Assembly: GCA_902363665.1 (NCBI GenBank)
Contig: CABJAW010000006.1
Span: forward strand, 180,388-244,387
Direction: 5' to 3'
Source: Lachnospiraceae bacterium
Lineage (GTDB): Bacteria > Bacillota > Clostridia > Lachnospirales > Lachnospiraceae
DNA length: 64,000 nucleotides
Below are positions 33,402 to 41,962 of this stretch, piece by piece. The first letter of the stretch is position 1. Every line of letters starts with the position of its first letter. Position numbers and translations under genes: made by a program. A model generated the notes under the pieces. It was not told the origin of the DNA. It did no database searches and saw nothing but the letters and a program-made list of their open reading frames with translations.

Positions 33402-33722
33402 ATGGGCTTTTTTGATTTTTTTAAACAGGCGAATATTAATCAAGGGATAGAGGAATATAAAAGGACTGCTGGTGCAGTTCTGCTGGACGTCCGCACTCCG
33501 CAGGAATATCAAGAAGGGCATATACCAGAAAGTAAAAATGTGCCATTGCAACAACTTAACAATGTTATTTCAGTAGTGAAGAATACAGAAATTCCGCTGT
33601 TTGTATACTGCTATTCCGGAGCTCGAAGCCGTCAAGCAACTGGGATGTTACAACGAATGGGATATTCTAAAGTAAATAATATCGGTGGCATTGTTGCTTA
33701 TTTAGGAAAGGTGGAAAAATAA
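33402..33722 (+). CDS. Rhodanese-domain sulfurtransferase
   Basis: A 106-residue single rhodanese domain: LLDVRTPQEYQEGHIPESKNVPL (substrate-side Asp/Arg) and the active loop VYCYSGARSRQA with nucleophile Cys70. No signal peptide. It lies 12 nt after trxA with AAGGAGGTG and 1 nt before the reductase gene. It would pass sulfane sulfur to or from thioredoxin, glutathione-like thiols or CoA. Confidence 0.88.
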   Translation: MGFFDFFKQANINQGIEEYKRTAGAVLLDVRTPQEYQEGHIPESKNVPLQQLNNVISVVKNTEIPLFVYCYSGARSRQATGMLQRMGYSKVNNIGGIVAYLGKVEK

Positions 33723-33723
33723 G

Positions 33724-35415
33724 ATGAAGGTAATAATCGTAGGCGGTGTAGCCGGAGGAGCTACAGCTGCAGCAAGAATACGCAGACTGGATGAACATGC
33801 AGAAATTACTGTGTTTGAAAGATCTGGATACATATCCTATGCAAATTGTGGGCTTCCTTATTATATTGGAGACGTGATCACAGATCCGGAAGAACTTACA
33901 CTACAGACACCAGAGAGTTTTTTTAAACGTTTCCATATCAACATGAAAATTCATCATGAAGTGATCTCCATACATCCGGATCGTAAAACTGTTTCAGTGA
34001 AAAATTTGGAGAATGGTGAAATATTTGAAGAAAATTACGATAAACTTATTCTCTCTCCAGGTGCAAAGCCAACACAGCCGAGACTTCCTGGAGTTGGTAT
34101 TGATAAACTTTTTACACTTCGTACAGTAGAAGACACTTTTCGTATAAAGGAATATATAAATAAGAACCATCCAAAATCGGCTATATTGGCAGGTGGTGGC
34201 TTTATTGGTCTGGAACTGGCAGAAAATTTGAGAGAGCTTGGCATGGATGTTACAATTGTTCAACGGCCTAAGCAGCTGATGAATCCTTTTGATCCGGATA
34301 TGGCATCCATGATCCATAATGAAATGAGAAAGCACGGGATAAAATTGGTACTGGGTTATACGGTAGAAGGATTTAGAGAAAAGGACAATGGAGTAGAGAT
34401 TCTATTAAAAGATAATCCGTCCCTTCAGGCTGATATGGTGGTGCTGGCAATCGGCGTTACACCAGACACAGCATTAGCAAAAGAAGCCGGTCTGGAGCTT
34501 GGCATCAAGGGAAGTATCGTAGTGAATGACAGGATGGAAACTTCTGTACCGGATATCTATGCAGCAGGTGATGCAGTTCAGGTAAAACATTATGTTACTG
34601 GCAATGATGCGTTAATCTCTTTAGCGGGACCTGCTAATAAACAAGGCAGGATCATCGCGGATAACATTTGTGGTGGTGATAGTCGTTATCTGGGCAGTCA
34701 GGGAAGCTCCGTTATTAAAGTGTTTGATATGACAGCAGCTACTACAGGTATCAATGAAACCAATGCTAAAAAGTCAGGATTAGAGGTAGATACAGTAATT
34801 CTTTCTCCTATGAGTCATGCCGGTTACTATCCTGGCGGAAAAGTGATGACCATGAAGGTGGTTTTTGAAAAAGGGACTTATCGTTTGCTTGGTGCTCAGA
34901 TTATTGGATATGAAGGAGTTGATAAACGTATCGATGTGCTGGCAACAGCAATCCATGCAGGGCTGAAGGCAACCCAGTTGAAAGATCTGGATCTCGCATA
35001 TGCACCGCCTTATTCCTCTGCAAAGGATCCTGTAAATATGGCCGGATTTATGATAGACAATATAGCAAATGGCATCTTAAAACAATGGCATTTGGAAGAT
35101 CTGGATAAGATTTCTAAAGATAAAAATGCCGTGTTGCTGGATGTGAGAACGGTAGATGAATTTAGCAGGGGCTATATTAATGGATTTAAAAATATTCCTG
35201 TAGATGAATTGAGGGAACGTATCAATGAAGTTGAGAAAGGAAAGCCTATATATCTGATATGTCAGAGTGGGCTGCGAAGTTATATTGCGAGCCGTATTCT
35301 GGAGGGAAATGGTTATGAAACATACAACTTTTCCGGCGGATTCCGCCTCTATGATGCAATAGTTAATGACCGTGCGCTGATCGAAAGGGCATATGCATGT
35401 GGTATGGATTATTAG
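33724..35415 (+). CDS. CoA-disulfide / persulfide reductase with C-terminal rhodanese domain
   Basis: A 563-residue flavoprotein. FAD-binding VGGVAGGATAAARIRRLDE is at the N-terminus, the single redox cysteine is Cys42 in ISYANCGLPYYIGD, the NAD(P)H-binding motif is AILAGGGFIGLELAENL, the second FAD motif is VPDIYAAGDAVQV, and the dimerization domain follows. A rhodanese domain occupies residues ~465-560 with catalytic loop ICQSGLRSY (Cys ~514). This is the CoADR-Rhd architecture, known to reduce CoA persulfide and polysulfide (family knowledge). With trxA and the small rhodanese it forms a sulfane-sulfur handling operon. Confidence 0.9.
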   Translation: MKVIIVGGVAGGATAAARIRRLDEHAEITVFERSGYISYANCGLPYYIGDVITDPEELTLQTPESFFKRFHINMKIHHEVISIHPDRKTVSVKNLENGEIFEENYDKLILSPGAKPTQPRLPGVGIDKLFTLRTVEDTFRIKEYINKNHPKSAILAGGGFIGLELAENLRELGMDVTIVQRPKQLMNPFDPDMASMIHNEMRKHGIKLVLGYTVEGFREKDNGVEILLKDNPSLQADMVVLAIGVTPDTALAKEAGLELGIKGSIVVNDRMETSVPDIYAAGDAVQVKHYVTGNDALISLAGPANKQGRIIADNICGGDSRYLGSQGSSVIKVFDMTAATTGINETNAKKSGLEVDTVILSPMSHAGYYPGGKVMTMKVVFEKGTYRLLGAQIIGYEGVDKRIDVLATAIHAGLKATQLKDLDLAYAPPYSSAKDPVNMAGFMIDNIANGILKQWHLEDLDKISKDKNAVLLDVRTVDEFSRGYINGFKNIPVDELRERINEVEKGKPIYLICQSGLRSYIASRILEGNGYETYNFSGGFRLYDAIVNDRALIERAYACGMDY

Positions 35416-35458
35416 AAATAAACAAAATATTTTTATAATTTTTTTGTAGCATAAAAAG

Positions 35459-35511
35459 ATCCCCCATTTATTAGAATGATTTTCATAATTCTGATAAATG
35501 GAGGATTCTTT
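35459..35511. terminator. Bidirectional terminator
   Basis: ATCCCCCATTTATTAGAAT and ATTCTGATAAATGGAGGAT pair over 19 bp with two mismatches; A-rich before and TTCTTTAG after. It serves the convergent reductase and Crp/Fnr genes. Confidence 0.8.
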
Positions 35512-35532
35512 AGATATTATAGAAAAACAGTT

Positions 35533-36192
35533 TTATGATCTTTGTAGTGTTTCCAGTCTTTTCGAATCAAGGATTGTGATTTTGCCGCGGGAGAGTTTGA
35601 CGAGTCCTTCGCCTTGAAAGTATCGAAGCATTCGAGTGATAACTTCCCTGTGGGAACCAAGATGGTTTGCGATAGTTTCGTGAGTGATTTTCAATTCATT
35701 TGTTCCTTCTATAGAGGTCTCTTCTAAAAGAAATGAAGCAACACGCTTATCCAAACTTTTCCACATGATTTGTTCAATCAGCCACATGACATCAGAAAAA
35801 CGGGTAGCCATTAACTCATTGGTATAGTTTGCGACGGGAGCAGATTTCTTCATGATGTCCTTGTAGATTTCAGCAGGGATAATCCAAAGATCAGTATCTT
35901 TTTCTGCTTCAATGGTTACTTCAAATTGAATGGACCGCATAATACATGAGGCGGATAAAAGACACATATCCATATCGAACAGACGGTAGAGTGTAATTTC
36001 CCGTCCTTCATCTGAAAGTATGTAAGTTCGAAGCTGCCCGGATTTAACCAGTAATAATCCAGTACAATCCAGGTTTCCGTTGTGAATGATCGTTCCTTTT
36101 TCCACATTCCGTGTGATCAAATTGTCTGAAATTAGTTTTTTCTGTGCTGTATTTAAGCCATTCCATAGTGGAAAATAATTTTCGAAGTTCAT
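35533..36192 (-). CDS. Crp/Fnr-family transcriptional regulator
   Basis: A 219-residue regulator; the ATG at 36192 follows AAGGAG. The N-terminal cyclic-nucleotide-like beta barrel (IIHNGNLDCTGLLLVKSGQLRTYILSDEGREITLY) contains few cysteines and no Fnr-type cluster of four, so iron-sulfur oxygen sensing is unlikely. The C-terminal winged helix has ITHETIANHLGSHREVITRMLRYFQGEGLVKLSRGKI. The gene converges on the thiol/sulfur operon, whose promoter has a Crp-like dyad at -41, and has a consensus promoter of its own. A redox or sulfur signal is inferred. Confidence 0.88.
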   Translation of the reverse strand: MNFENYFPLWNGLNTAQKKLISDNLITRNVEKGTIIHNGNLDCTGLLLVKSGQLRTYILSDEGREITLYRLFDMDMCLLSASCIMRSIQFEVTIEAEKDTDLWIIPAEIYKDIMKKSAPVANYTNELMATRFSDVMWLIEQIMWKSLDKRVASFLLEETSIEGTNELKITHETIANHLGSHREVITRMLRYFQGEGLVKLSRGKITILDSKRLETLQRS

Positions 36193-36216
36193 AATAGTTA
36201 TCTCCTTTACGAACAT

Positions 36217-36245
36217 AGTATACTTGCTTTTTTAAGATGCGTCAA
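36217..36245 (-). promoter_or_regulatory. Promoter of the Crp/Fnr gene
   Basis: -35 TTGACG (complement of 36240-36245), 17 bp spacer, -10 TATACT (complement of 36217-36222). Confidence 0.7.
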
Positions 36246-36249
36246 TTAC

Positions 36250-36305
36250 ATAAAAGGCATATGTCAAAAAATATTATTGACATATGCCTTTTATAGGACT
36301 ATTAT
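36250..36305. promoter_or_regulatory. Perfect 18 bp inverted repeat overlapping the DUF134-NifX promoter
   Basis: ATAAAAGGCATATGTCAA (36250-36267) is matched exactly by its reverse complement at 36277-36294 with a 9-bp AT spacer. The right arm contains the -35 TTGACA (36277-36282) of a promoter with 17 bp spacing to -10 TATTAT (36300-36305). Its place between two divergent genes, over a -35, argues for an operator rather than a terminator. Confidence 0.7.
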
Positions 36306-36332
36306 TTTAGAAAAGCGAGAAAGGAGCAGTTT

Positions 36333-37106
36333 ATGCCGAGACCAGTAAAATGCAGAAAAGTCTGTCATTACCCCGATGTTTTAGAATTCCTTCCGGCAGA
36401 TGATACTGAGAAAAAAACACCCATTGTTCTGACGGTAGATGAATACGAGACAATTCGTCTTTTGGACAAGAAAGGTTATAGTCAGGAGCAGTGTGCAGCA
36501 TCTATGCAGATTGCAAGAACAACAGTTCAACGGATTTACGAGATTGCCAGAAAGAAAATAGCAGATGCACTCATTGATGGGCATCCACTCAGAATCGAGG
36601 GTGGTGATTTCAGAATCTGTGACGGTCAGAGCAGCAACTGCAGCTTTGGAGGATGTTACAAACAGGAAATTTATAAAAAATATGCATCAGAAAAAGGAGA
36701 AGGTATCATGAGAATAGCAGTAACATATGAAAATGGACAGATTTTCCAGCACTTTGGACACACAGAGGCATTTAAGATTTATGATGTAGAGGAAGGAAAA
36801 GTAGTACATTCAGAAGTAGTAGATACGAATGGAAGCGGACATGGCGCATTGGCAGGAGTTCTTAATGCATTGAACGCAGATGTTTTGATCTGTGGCGGAA
36901 TCGGAGGCGGTGCACAGACAGCGTTAGCGGCAGCCGGTATTAAGCTTTTCGGAGGAGTTTCCGGAGATGCGGATGAAGCGGTAGAAGCTTTTATCGATGA
37001 AACACTTGAGTATAATCCAAATGTGAAGTGTTCTCATCATGAGCACAGCCACGGGGAAGGACATACATGTGGCGAGCATGGATGTGGAAGTCATAGCTGT
37101 CATTAA
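36333..37106 (+). CDS. DUF134 DNA-binding domain fused to NifX/NifB-type cofactor-binding domain
   Basis: A 257-residue two-domain protein. Residues 1-100 are DUF134: MPRPVKCRKVCHYPDVLEF, then VLTVDEYETIRLLDKKGYSQEQCAASMQIARTTVQRIYE, a helix-turn-helix. Residues ~126-230 are the dinitrogenase iron-molybdenum cofactor (NifX) fold: MRIAVTYENGQIFQHFGHTEAFKIYDVEEG and LICGGIGGGAQTALAAAGI. The tail (from ~232) holds eight His and four Cys, a likely metal-binding end. DUF134 and NifX-like proteins are often separate neighbours; here they are one chain. Metal- or redox-responsive autoregulation through the upstream 18 bp repeat is inferred. Confidence 0.85.
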   Translation: MPRPVKCRKVCHYPDVLEFLPADDTEKKTPIVLTVDEYETIRLLDKKGYSQEQCAASMQIARTTVQRIYEIARKKIADALIDGHPLRIEGGDFRICDGQSSNCSFGGCYKQEIYKKYASEKGEGIMRIAVTYENGQIFQHFGHTEAFKIYDVEEGKVVHSEVVDTNGSGHGALAGVLNALNADVLICGGIGGGAQTALAAAGIKLFGGVSGDADEAVEAFIDETLEYNPNVKCSHHEHSHGEGHTCGEHGCGSHSCH

Positions 37107-37132
37107 GAAGAATAGCAAAAAATAATAATACG

Positions 37133-37182
37133 AAAGGATGTGCCAAGGTAATGGAGAAGTTACCGTAGTGCATCCTTTTTGT
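37133..37182 (+). terminator. Intrinsic terminator
   Basis: AAAGGATGTGC and GTGCATCCTTTTTG form the stem, with an inner GGTAA/TTACC helix. Confidence 0.75.
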
Positions 37183-37442
37183 GCTATTTTCCAGAAAGAT
37201 AGCTTGTATTTTAAGGACAATAGTTAAAGTTTGTGGATGTTGTGACAAACCTTATATATTGATTATTTCTTTTTCTTGTTTGCGGAAAGTGATGAATGGA
37301 CCGTATAATAATTATTAAACATCCAGAGAGTTCTTATTCTGGAAATAGAATTACTCGTACCAGTGAGCATAGATTAGAAAGAGCAGCTGATAAACTGGAA
37401 GATCTTAAAGCAGAGTGAGGAACAGCTTTTGGCAACGAATGT

Positions 37443-37580
37443 GATGACAGACTGGAGGTGACATCTCCGGGTGGATTATATAACGGATTGACTTATGAGG
37501 AAGTCATGAATGGTCACTCCAAGATCCGAAACCAAGGAATTGCCAATATATTCAGCCAGATGGGAATCGTAGTCATGTGA
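37443..37580 (+). pseudogene. AlbA_2/AAA_4 (Schlafen-type) DNA-binding protein, internal fragment
   Basis: The frame reads DDRLEVTSPGGLYNGLTYEEVMNGHSKI then RNQGIANIFSQMGIVVM before a stop, the well-known ATP-binding/AlbA-type C-terminal segment (normally RN..IA..F..MG.IE..GTGI). There is no start and no rest of the gene. The surrounding 37183-37681 holds only other short scraps, marking a decayed border between AT-rich accessory DNA and the GC-richer chromosome. Confidence 0.7.
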
Positions 37581-37681
37581 GGTTCACTGAATATTTTGTT
37601 ATCTTCATGAATATGCAGATGCCTGTGAAAATACGCTGAAAGAGTATGGCAGTACGCAAAAGGTGCCGTTTTTCCTGAAAA

Positions 37682-38380
37682 TCAAGAGAGAATATAAGGC
37701 TCTCCCAGACTCTTTACTTCTCCTTCCATTGAACCAAGAAGTGCAAGACCTGCTTCCCGTGCGGTGAGAACAGCCGTCTTTACAGCACTGGTTTCACCGG
37801 ATAAGGCGACGATCACTTCATTCGTGTGGCTGGTGCCTTCGTTTGGGGTCATGTATTTTGCAATTTCCACGTCGGCTGATTTTACGGCAAGATCCGCCAT
37901 CACCATGCCAATTGCGGCCGGACAGCCGCACACAAATCCGAATGCTTTCCCATGTGGAATTCCAAAAGCTAATTCAAGCGCCTGATCGGCTCTCGGGGAA
38001 AATGCCATTTCCAGATGCCCGGCGCTGCTGACGTAGATTTCGCCGGCATTTTTTTTCGTTTTCTCAAGGGTAAGTTCCACTGCTTTTCGGGCATCCGCGA
38101 CGGTCTCGGCACCGATCACAATATAGTTTCCATGGCCGCCGCCACCCTTAGTATCGCGTGGCAGCATGATGGAAAGTACCTTTGTATTTGTTTCCTTCAC
38201 TGCGTCATCCACAGCGATGATCTGTCCTGTGGCGCCAATCCTGGAACTGATGATTCCGATACTGCGGTAAGGAGCTTCCATTTTCATTTTTTTGCGAAGA
38301 GCAGGAGCCACATTGGCAATGACAAGACCGATCGTGTCAAGCACCGTGGTTCCTACAAATTCTGGTAGTGTATGATTCAT
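37682..38380 (-). CDS. Bacterial microcompartment shell protein, PduB-like
   Basis: A 232-residue protein with two BMC-type domains in tandem: IGLVIANVAPALRKKMKMEAPYRSIGIISSRIGATGQIIAVDDAVKETNTKVLSIMLPRDTKGGGGHGNYIVIGA, then GKAFGFVCGCPAAIGMVMADLAVKSADVEIAKYM and the closing SGETSAVKTAVLTAREAGLALLGSM (described in pieces). It matches PduB, the trimeric tandem shell protein of propanediol-type compartments. The start at 38380 has GGGA 7 nt upstream. No other shell, enzyme or aldehyde genes are nearby, so it is either an orphan working with a locus elsewhere or a leftover. Confidence 0.82.
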   Translation of the reverse strand: MNHTLPEFVGTTVLDTIGLVIANVAPALRKKMKMEAPYRSIGIISSRIGATGQIIAVDDAVKETNTKVLSIMLPRDTKGGGGHGNYIVIGAETVADARKAVELTLEKTKKNAGEIYVSSAGHLEMAFSPRADQALELAFGIPHGKAFGFVCGCPAAIGMVMADLAVKSADVEIAKYMTPNEGTSHTNEVIVALSGETSAVKTAVLTAREAGLALLGSMEGEVKSLGEPYILS

Positions 38381-38478
38381 ATTTACGTCCCATCTTTTTC
38401 TGTAGATATGCTGATTAAAAGAATAGCACAAAATAGCAGGTTTTACAAGATTGATATGGAAAATCTGGCGGCGACCGG

Positions 38479-38507
38479 TTGACTTTTTCCGTTACTTCCT
38501 CTATACT
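38479..38507 (+). promoter_or_regulatory. Promoter of the asparaginase gene
   Basis: -35 TTGACT (38479-38484), 17 bp spacer, -10 TATACT (38502-38507). It gives a leader of about 140 nt before the ATG at 38655. Confidence 0.75.
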
Positions 38508-38583
38508 TTTTTATAAAAGAGTCGTGCCTGATACAACAGAAAACATGCCGGATTTACAATTTGACCCGAGCTAGGCAAGTAGC

Positions 38584-38620
38584 GAAGCATCCGCTTTGGA
38601 GCGGATGCTTCCTGTTTTAT
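38584..38620 (+). terminator. Hairpin in the asparaginase leader, possible attenuator
   Basis: GAAGCATCCGCT and AGCGGATGCTTC form a perfect 12 bp stem with a TTGG loop followed by CTGTTTTAT. It lies downstream of the promoter at 38479 and upstream of the gene, so it could attenuate transcription. No T-box or known riboswitch core was recognised in the leader. Confidence 0.6.
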
Positions 38621-38654
38621 AAAAAGAAAAGAACTCGAAAGGAAATAATTTTAT

Positions 38655-39662
38655 ATGAACCGAATACTGATGCTGAGCACCGGCGGTACGCTTGCTTCCT
38701 CTCACAGTGCGAACGGACTTGCACCCGGACTGCATGGAGGGGAGATCCTGGACCGTATTTCCGGTCTGACAGCAGGCTTTACGGTGGTGGAGGAAGAACT
38801 GTTCATGCTTGACAGCTCGAATATGCAGCCGGAAAACTGGAGCGTGATTGCGGCGCACATTTACGAACGGAGAAAAGAGTATGACGGAATTGTCGTGATC
38901 CACGGGACTGATACCCTGGCCTACACGGCAAGTGCACTTTCGTTTGCGCTGCAGGGAATCGAGATTCCGGTGGTGCTCACGGGCAGCCAGGTGTCAATCG
39001 AGAATCCGATCGCGGATGCGACGGAGAACTGCCGCGCGGCGCTTCACATGGCAGCAAGCCACTGCCCGGGCGTTTATGTGGCGTTCAACCGCAAGATCAT
39101 TCAGGGAACACGGGCCAGCAAGGTGCGTACGCGCAGCTTTGATGCGTTTGAGAGTATTGATTATCCGTATGCGGCGCGTATCAACAGCGGAGGATTGATG
39201 ATCAATCCGATGCTTCGGCGGAGAGCCGGAAAGTGTGTGCTGCAAAATCACTTTTGTACAGATGTTTTTCTTCTGAAGATTTTTCCGGGCATGTCTCCGG
39301 ATATTTTTCAGCGGCTGAAAGAGATGGGGATCCGCGGCGTTTATGTGGAGGCATTCGGCATTGGCGGTCTGCCATTTGAGGGCAGAAATCTGTCGGAGGC
39401 GATCGGACGGGCCGTGGCGGATGGTATGGTGATTGCGGTTGGAAGTCAGTGCCTGTATGAGGGCAGTGATTTTTCGGTATACGAGGTTGGTCGTCAGGTG
39501 CTTGCATACGGCGTGATCGAGACGGGAAATATGACATCGGAAGCTGCCGTCACGAAGCTGATGTGGACGCTCGGACAGTATGAAGATCCAAAGAAGGTGC
39601 GCAGGGTCATGAGCACAAATCTTCTCGGTGAAATGGGAAATACCATTAATTGGAATGAATAA
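38655..39662 (+). CDS. ansA: L-asparaginase, type I (cytoplasmic)
   Basis: A 335-residue asparaginase. The first catalytic threonine is in STGGTLASS (Thr12), the second motif is VIHGTDTLAYTASALSF, with SMxN-like substrate residues in LTGSQVSIENPIADATEN and the C-terminal allosteric-domain layout (IRGVYVEAFGIGGLPF). There is no signal peptide, so it is cytoplasmic. It converts asparagine to aspartate and ammonia. AAAGGAAAT lies upstream of the ATG, and a leader hairpin may control expression. Confidence 0.92.
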   Translation: MNRILMLSTGGTLASSHSANGLAPGLHGGEILDRISGLTAGFTVVEEELFMLDSSNMQPENWSVIAAHIYERRKEYDGIVVIHGTDTLAYTASALSFALQGIEIPVVLTGSQVSIENPIADATENCRAALHMAASHCPGVYVAFNRKIIQGTRASKVRTRSFDAFESIDYPYAARINSGGLMINPMLRRRAGKCVLQNHFCTDVFLLKIFPGMSPDIFQRLKEMGIRGVYVEAFGIGGLPFEGRNLSEAIGRAVADGMVIAVGSQCLYEGSDFSVYEVGRQVLAYGVIETGNMTSEAAVTKLMWTLGQYEDPKKVRRVMSTNLLGEMGNTINWNE

Positions 39663-39690
39663 AGGAAACGTGCCAAAAGTCCTGTGCTGC

Positions 39691-39719
39691 TTGCATTTTT
39701 ACGTCGCGTATGGTACTAT
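39691..39719 (+). promoter_or_regulatory. Promoter of the arabinofuranosidase gene
   Basis: -35 TTGCAT (39691-39696), 17 bp spacer, -10 TACTAT (39714-39719). Confidence 0.5.
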
Positions 39720-39808
39720 TTTTGATATTATCAGGGATAAAACTGGTGTGTTTTGAAAGAAGAACGGTATGCAAATTTCGTTTTGACTAAAAATATGTGG
39801 AGGAAGAG

Positions 39809-41845
39809 ATGAAAATAACAGACAGAAAGAAAGAAACTGTTTCACCGGATATGATCGGATTATTTTTTGAGGATATTAATTTTGCGGCAGACGGGGGTCT
39901 TTATGCAGAGATGATCGAAAACCGCTCGTTTGAGGCAAAGGAAGCATTCGGTACACCGGGCAATTTTTATGTGGTGGACGACTGCGGATATGGCTGGTCG
40001 GCAGTAAAAGGAGCGGACGGCAGGGAGCCGCGCCTGCAGTTTGTGACCGGTGATCCGGTTTCTGAGGTGAATCCGCACTACCTGCGTTTTACGGCGGCAG
40101 GTGCAGGACAGGGATTCGCAAATAAGGCCTATGACGGAATTTTTCTGAAAAAAGGCATGGATTACAAAGTGACTTTCTATGCGAGATGTGTGCAGTATGA
40201 GGGAGAAAATTTCCGCGTTGAAGTGCGCAGTGCAGATGACATTTGCGCCAGTGCAGAGGTAAAGGCGGTAAAACCGATCCCGTATCTTCCGTTTTCAGAT
40301 CTTACGATCGAGATGAAGACCGGCGTAGCAGATGAGAAGATTCAGGCGATCCATGAGATGGACAAGGCAGGCAGAACCCGCTGCAACGACTGGGTAGCGT
40401 ATGAGACAGTGCTGCATGCCCGCAAAGATGCAAAGCATGCACAGTTTGTGATCGCACTTGAGGAGGCCGGCGTGGTCGAATTTGATCTGATTTCGATGAT
40501 CCCGGGCGACGCAGTGGCAGGCGTGTTCCGCAAAGATCTGTTTGAAGCACTGAAAGCGACAACTCCGGGCTTTATCCGTTTTCCGGGCGGCTGTATTGTG
40601 GAAGGAATCAGCCTTGCAAACCGTTATCGCTGGAAACGGACAGTCGGTGAATGGAAAGATCGTGCTTATATTCCGAATCTCTGGGCGTTTGATGATGACA
40701 GGAGCAAAGAGGGGCTGGATGTACAGCGCCCTGATGCACACTATGGACAGTCCTACGGCATTGGTTTTTATGAGTATTTCCTGCTGTGTGAGCTGCTTGG
40801 AGCAAAGCCGCTTCCGGTACTGAACCTTGGCGCGGCATGTCAGTTCCGTACAACGCAGATGGTAGGCACAGATGATCCGGCATTCCAGGAGTATATTCAG
40901 GATGCACTGGATCTGATCGAGTTTGCAAATGGAGATGTCAGGGGTAAGTGGGGCAGTCTCCGTGCGCAGATGGGGCATCCGCAGCCGTTTGGTCTTGATA
41001 TGATCGCCGTTGGAAATGAGCAGTGGGAGACGGAATATCTCGATCTGTTTAAACGTCATGAGCTGTTTGAAAAGGCAATTCATGAAGTATACCCGGATAT
41101 GCGGCTGCTCGGAACGGCAGGGCCGATCCTTGATGCACCGCTGACCGGTCTTGCATGGGACTTCTACCGGAACGGCCAGAAGACGAATCCGAATTTCTGC
41201 TATGCAGTGGATGAGCATTATTACGTATCGCCGCAGTGGATGTATGATCATGTGGATCTGTACGATAGCTATCCAAGAGAGGTTGCGGTATTTGCAGGAG
41301 AATATGCAGCCCATACGGAGGATAAAGAAAATACATTGGAGAGTGCACTGGCAGAGGCGGCGCTTCTGACCGGTATTGAGAAGAACGCAGGCGTTGTGAA
41401 GCTTGCTTCCTATGCGCCGCTGTTCAACCGGATCGGACACAGCCAGTGGAAGCCGGATATGATCTGGTTTGACGCAGAAAACGTATATCTGACCCCGAAT
41501 TACTATGTACAGAAGCTGTTTGCAAACCACCTCGGTGATTATACCGTAGAGATGGAAGGACAGGAAAAAGCGCTTCGTGCGGACAGCATTTACGTATCTG
41601 TGACAAGAACCTGGGCCGGAGAGGTGATCGTAAAAGCAGTCAATACAAACGCTCAGCCGTATACACTTGCCCTCTCTGATGAACAGGGAGCGAAAACAGA
41701 GGCGGACGGAAAAATCTGGACGCTGGAGCGCGCGGGTGAGAAACCGGAGAATATGCCGGAGCCGTCGAAAGTGACGGAGAATGCAGTCCGAATTGATGGA
41801 AGTGTGATACTTCCGGCAAAAAGCTTTTCTGTGATCCGGTATTAG
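39809..41845 (+). CDS. Alpha-L-arabinofuranosidase, GH51
   Basis: A 678-residue enzyme without signal peptide. It opens VSPDMIGLFFEDINFAADGGLYAEMIENRSFE, the GH51 signature, followed by a carbohydrate-binding-like insert (residues ~60-230). The catalytic barrel has FIRFPGGCIVEG, acid/base Glu in AVGNEQWE (~400) and nucleophile Glu in VFAGEYAAH (~496), then a C-terminal beta domain. It releases arabinose from short arabino-oligosaccharides in the cytoplasm. The start at 39809 follows GGAGGAAGAG. It stands alone, without arabinose transport or isomerase genes beside it. Confidence 0.9.
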   Translation: MKITDRKKETVSPDMIGLFFEDINFAADGGLYAEMIENRSFEAKEAFGTPGNFYVVDDCGYGWSAVKGADGREPRLQFVTGDPVSEVNPHYLRFTAAGAGQGFANKAYDGIFLKKGMDYKVTFYARCVQYEGENFRVEVRSADDICASAEVKAVKPIPYLPFSDLTIEMKTGVADEKIQAIHEMDKAGRTRCNDWVAYETVLHARKDAKHAQFVIALEEAGVVEFDLISMIPGDAVAGVFRKDLFEALKATTPGFIRFPGGCIVEGISLANRYRWKRTVGEWKDRAYIPNLWAFDDDRSKEGLDVQRPDAHYGQSYGIGFYEYFLLCELLGAKPLPVLNLGAACQFRTTQMVGTDDPAFQEYIQDALDLIEFANGDVRGKWGSLRAQMGHPQPFGLDMIAVGNEQWETEYLDLFKRHELFEKAIHEVYPDMRLLGTAGPILDAPLTGLAWDFYRNGQKTNPNFCYAVDEHYYVSPQWMYDHVDLYDSYPREVAVFAGEYAAHTEDKENTLESALAEAALLTGIEKNAGVVKLASYAPLFNRIGHSQWKPDMIWFDAENVYLTPNYYVQKLFANHLGDYTVEMEGQEKALRADSIYVSVTRTWAGEVIVKAVNTNAQPYTLALSDEQGAKTEADGKIWTLERAGEKPENMPEPSKVTENAVRIDGSVILPAKSFSVIRY

Positions 41846-41918
41846 AGATTGTCAGATTGCAAAAAGGTATTTTTCAGACACGCTCTAAAGCCTACACATT
41901 TCAGGTGTAAATAATGAT

Positions 41919-41962
41919 CCATCAGGAGATGCGGGAAACCTCGTTTCCTGATGGGTTTTCTG
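41919..41962 (+). terminator. Intrinsic terminator
   Basis: CCATCAGGA and TCCTGATGG pair around an 18-nt loop, followed by GTTTTCTGTTT. Confidence 0.8.

Noticed and set aside
36250..36294. Perfect inverted repeat as an intrinsic terminator
   Set aside because: It stands between two divergent genes with nothing transcribed toward it and covers a -35 element, so an operator is more plausible.
38510..38654. T-box or known riboswitch in the asparaginase leader
   Set aside because: No T-box core or other riboswitch consensus could be recognised; only the hairpin is supported.
40295..41530. 411-codon open frame on the minus strand opposite the arabinofuranosidase gene
   Set aside because: Composition (many Cys, His, Arg, Ile) is that of an antisense shadow of a GC-rich gene, there is no ribosome site, and the plus-strand GH51 gene is unmistakable.
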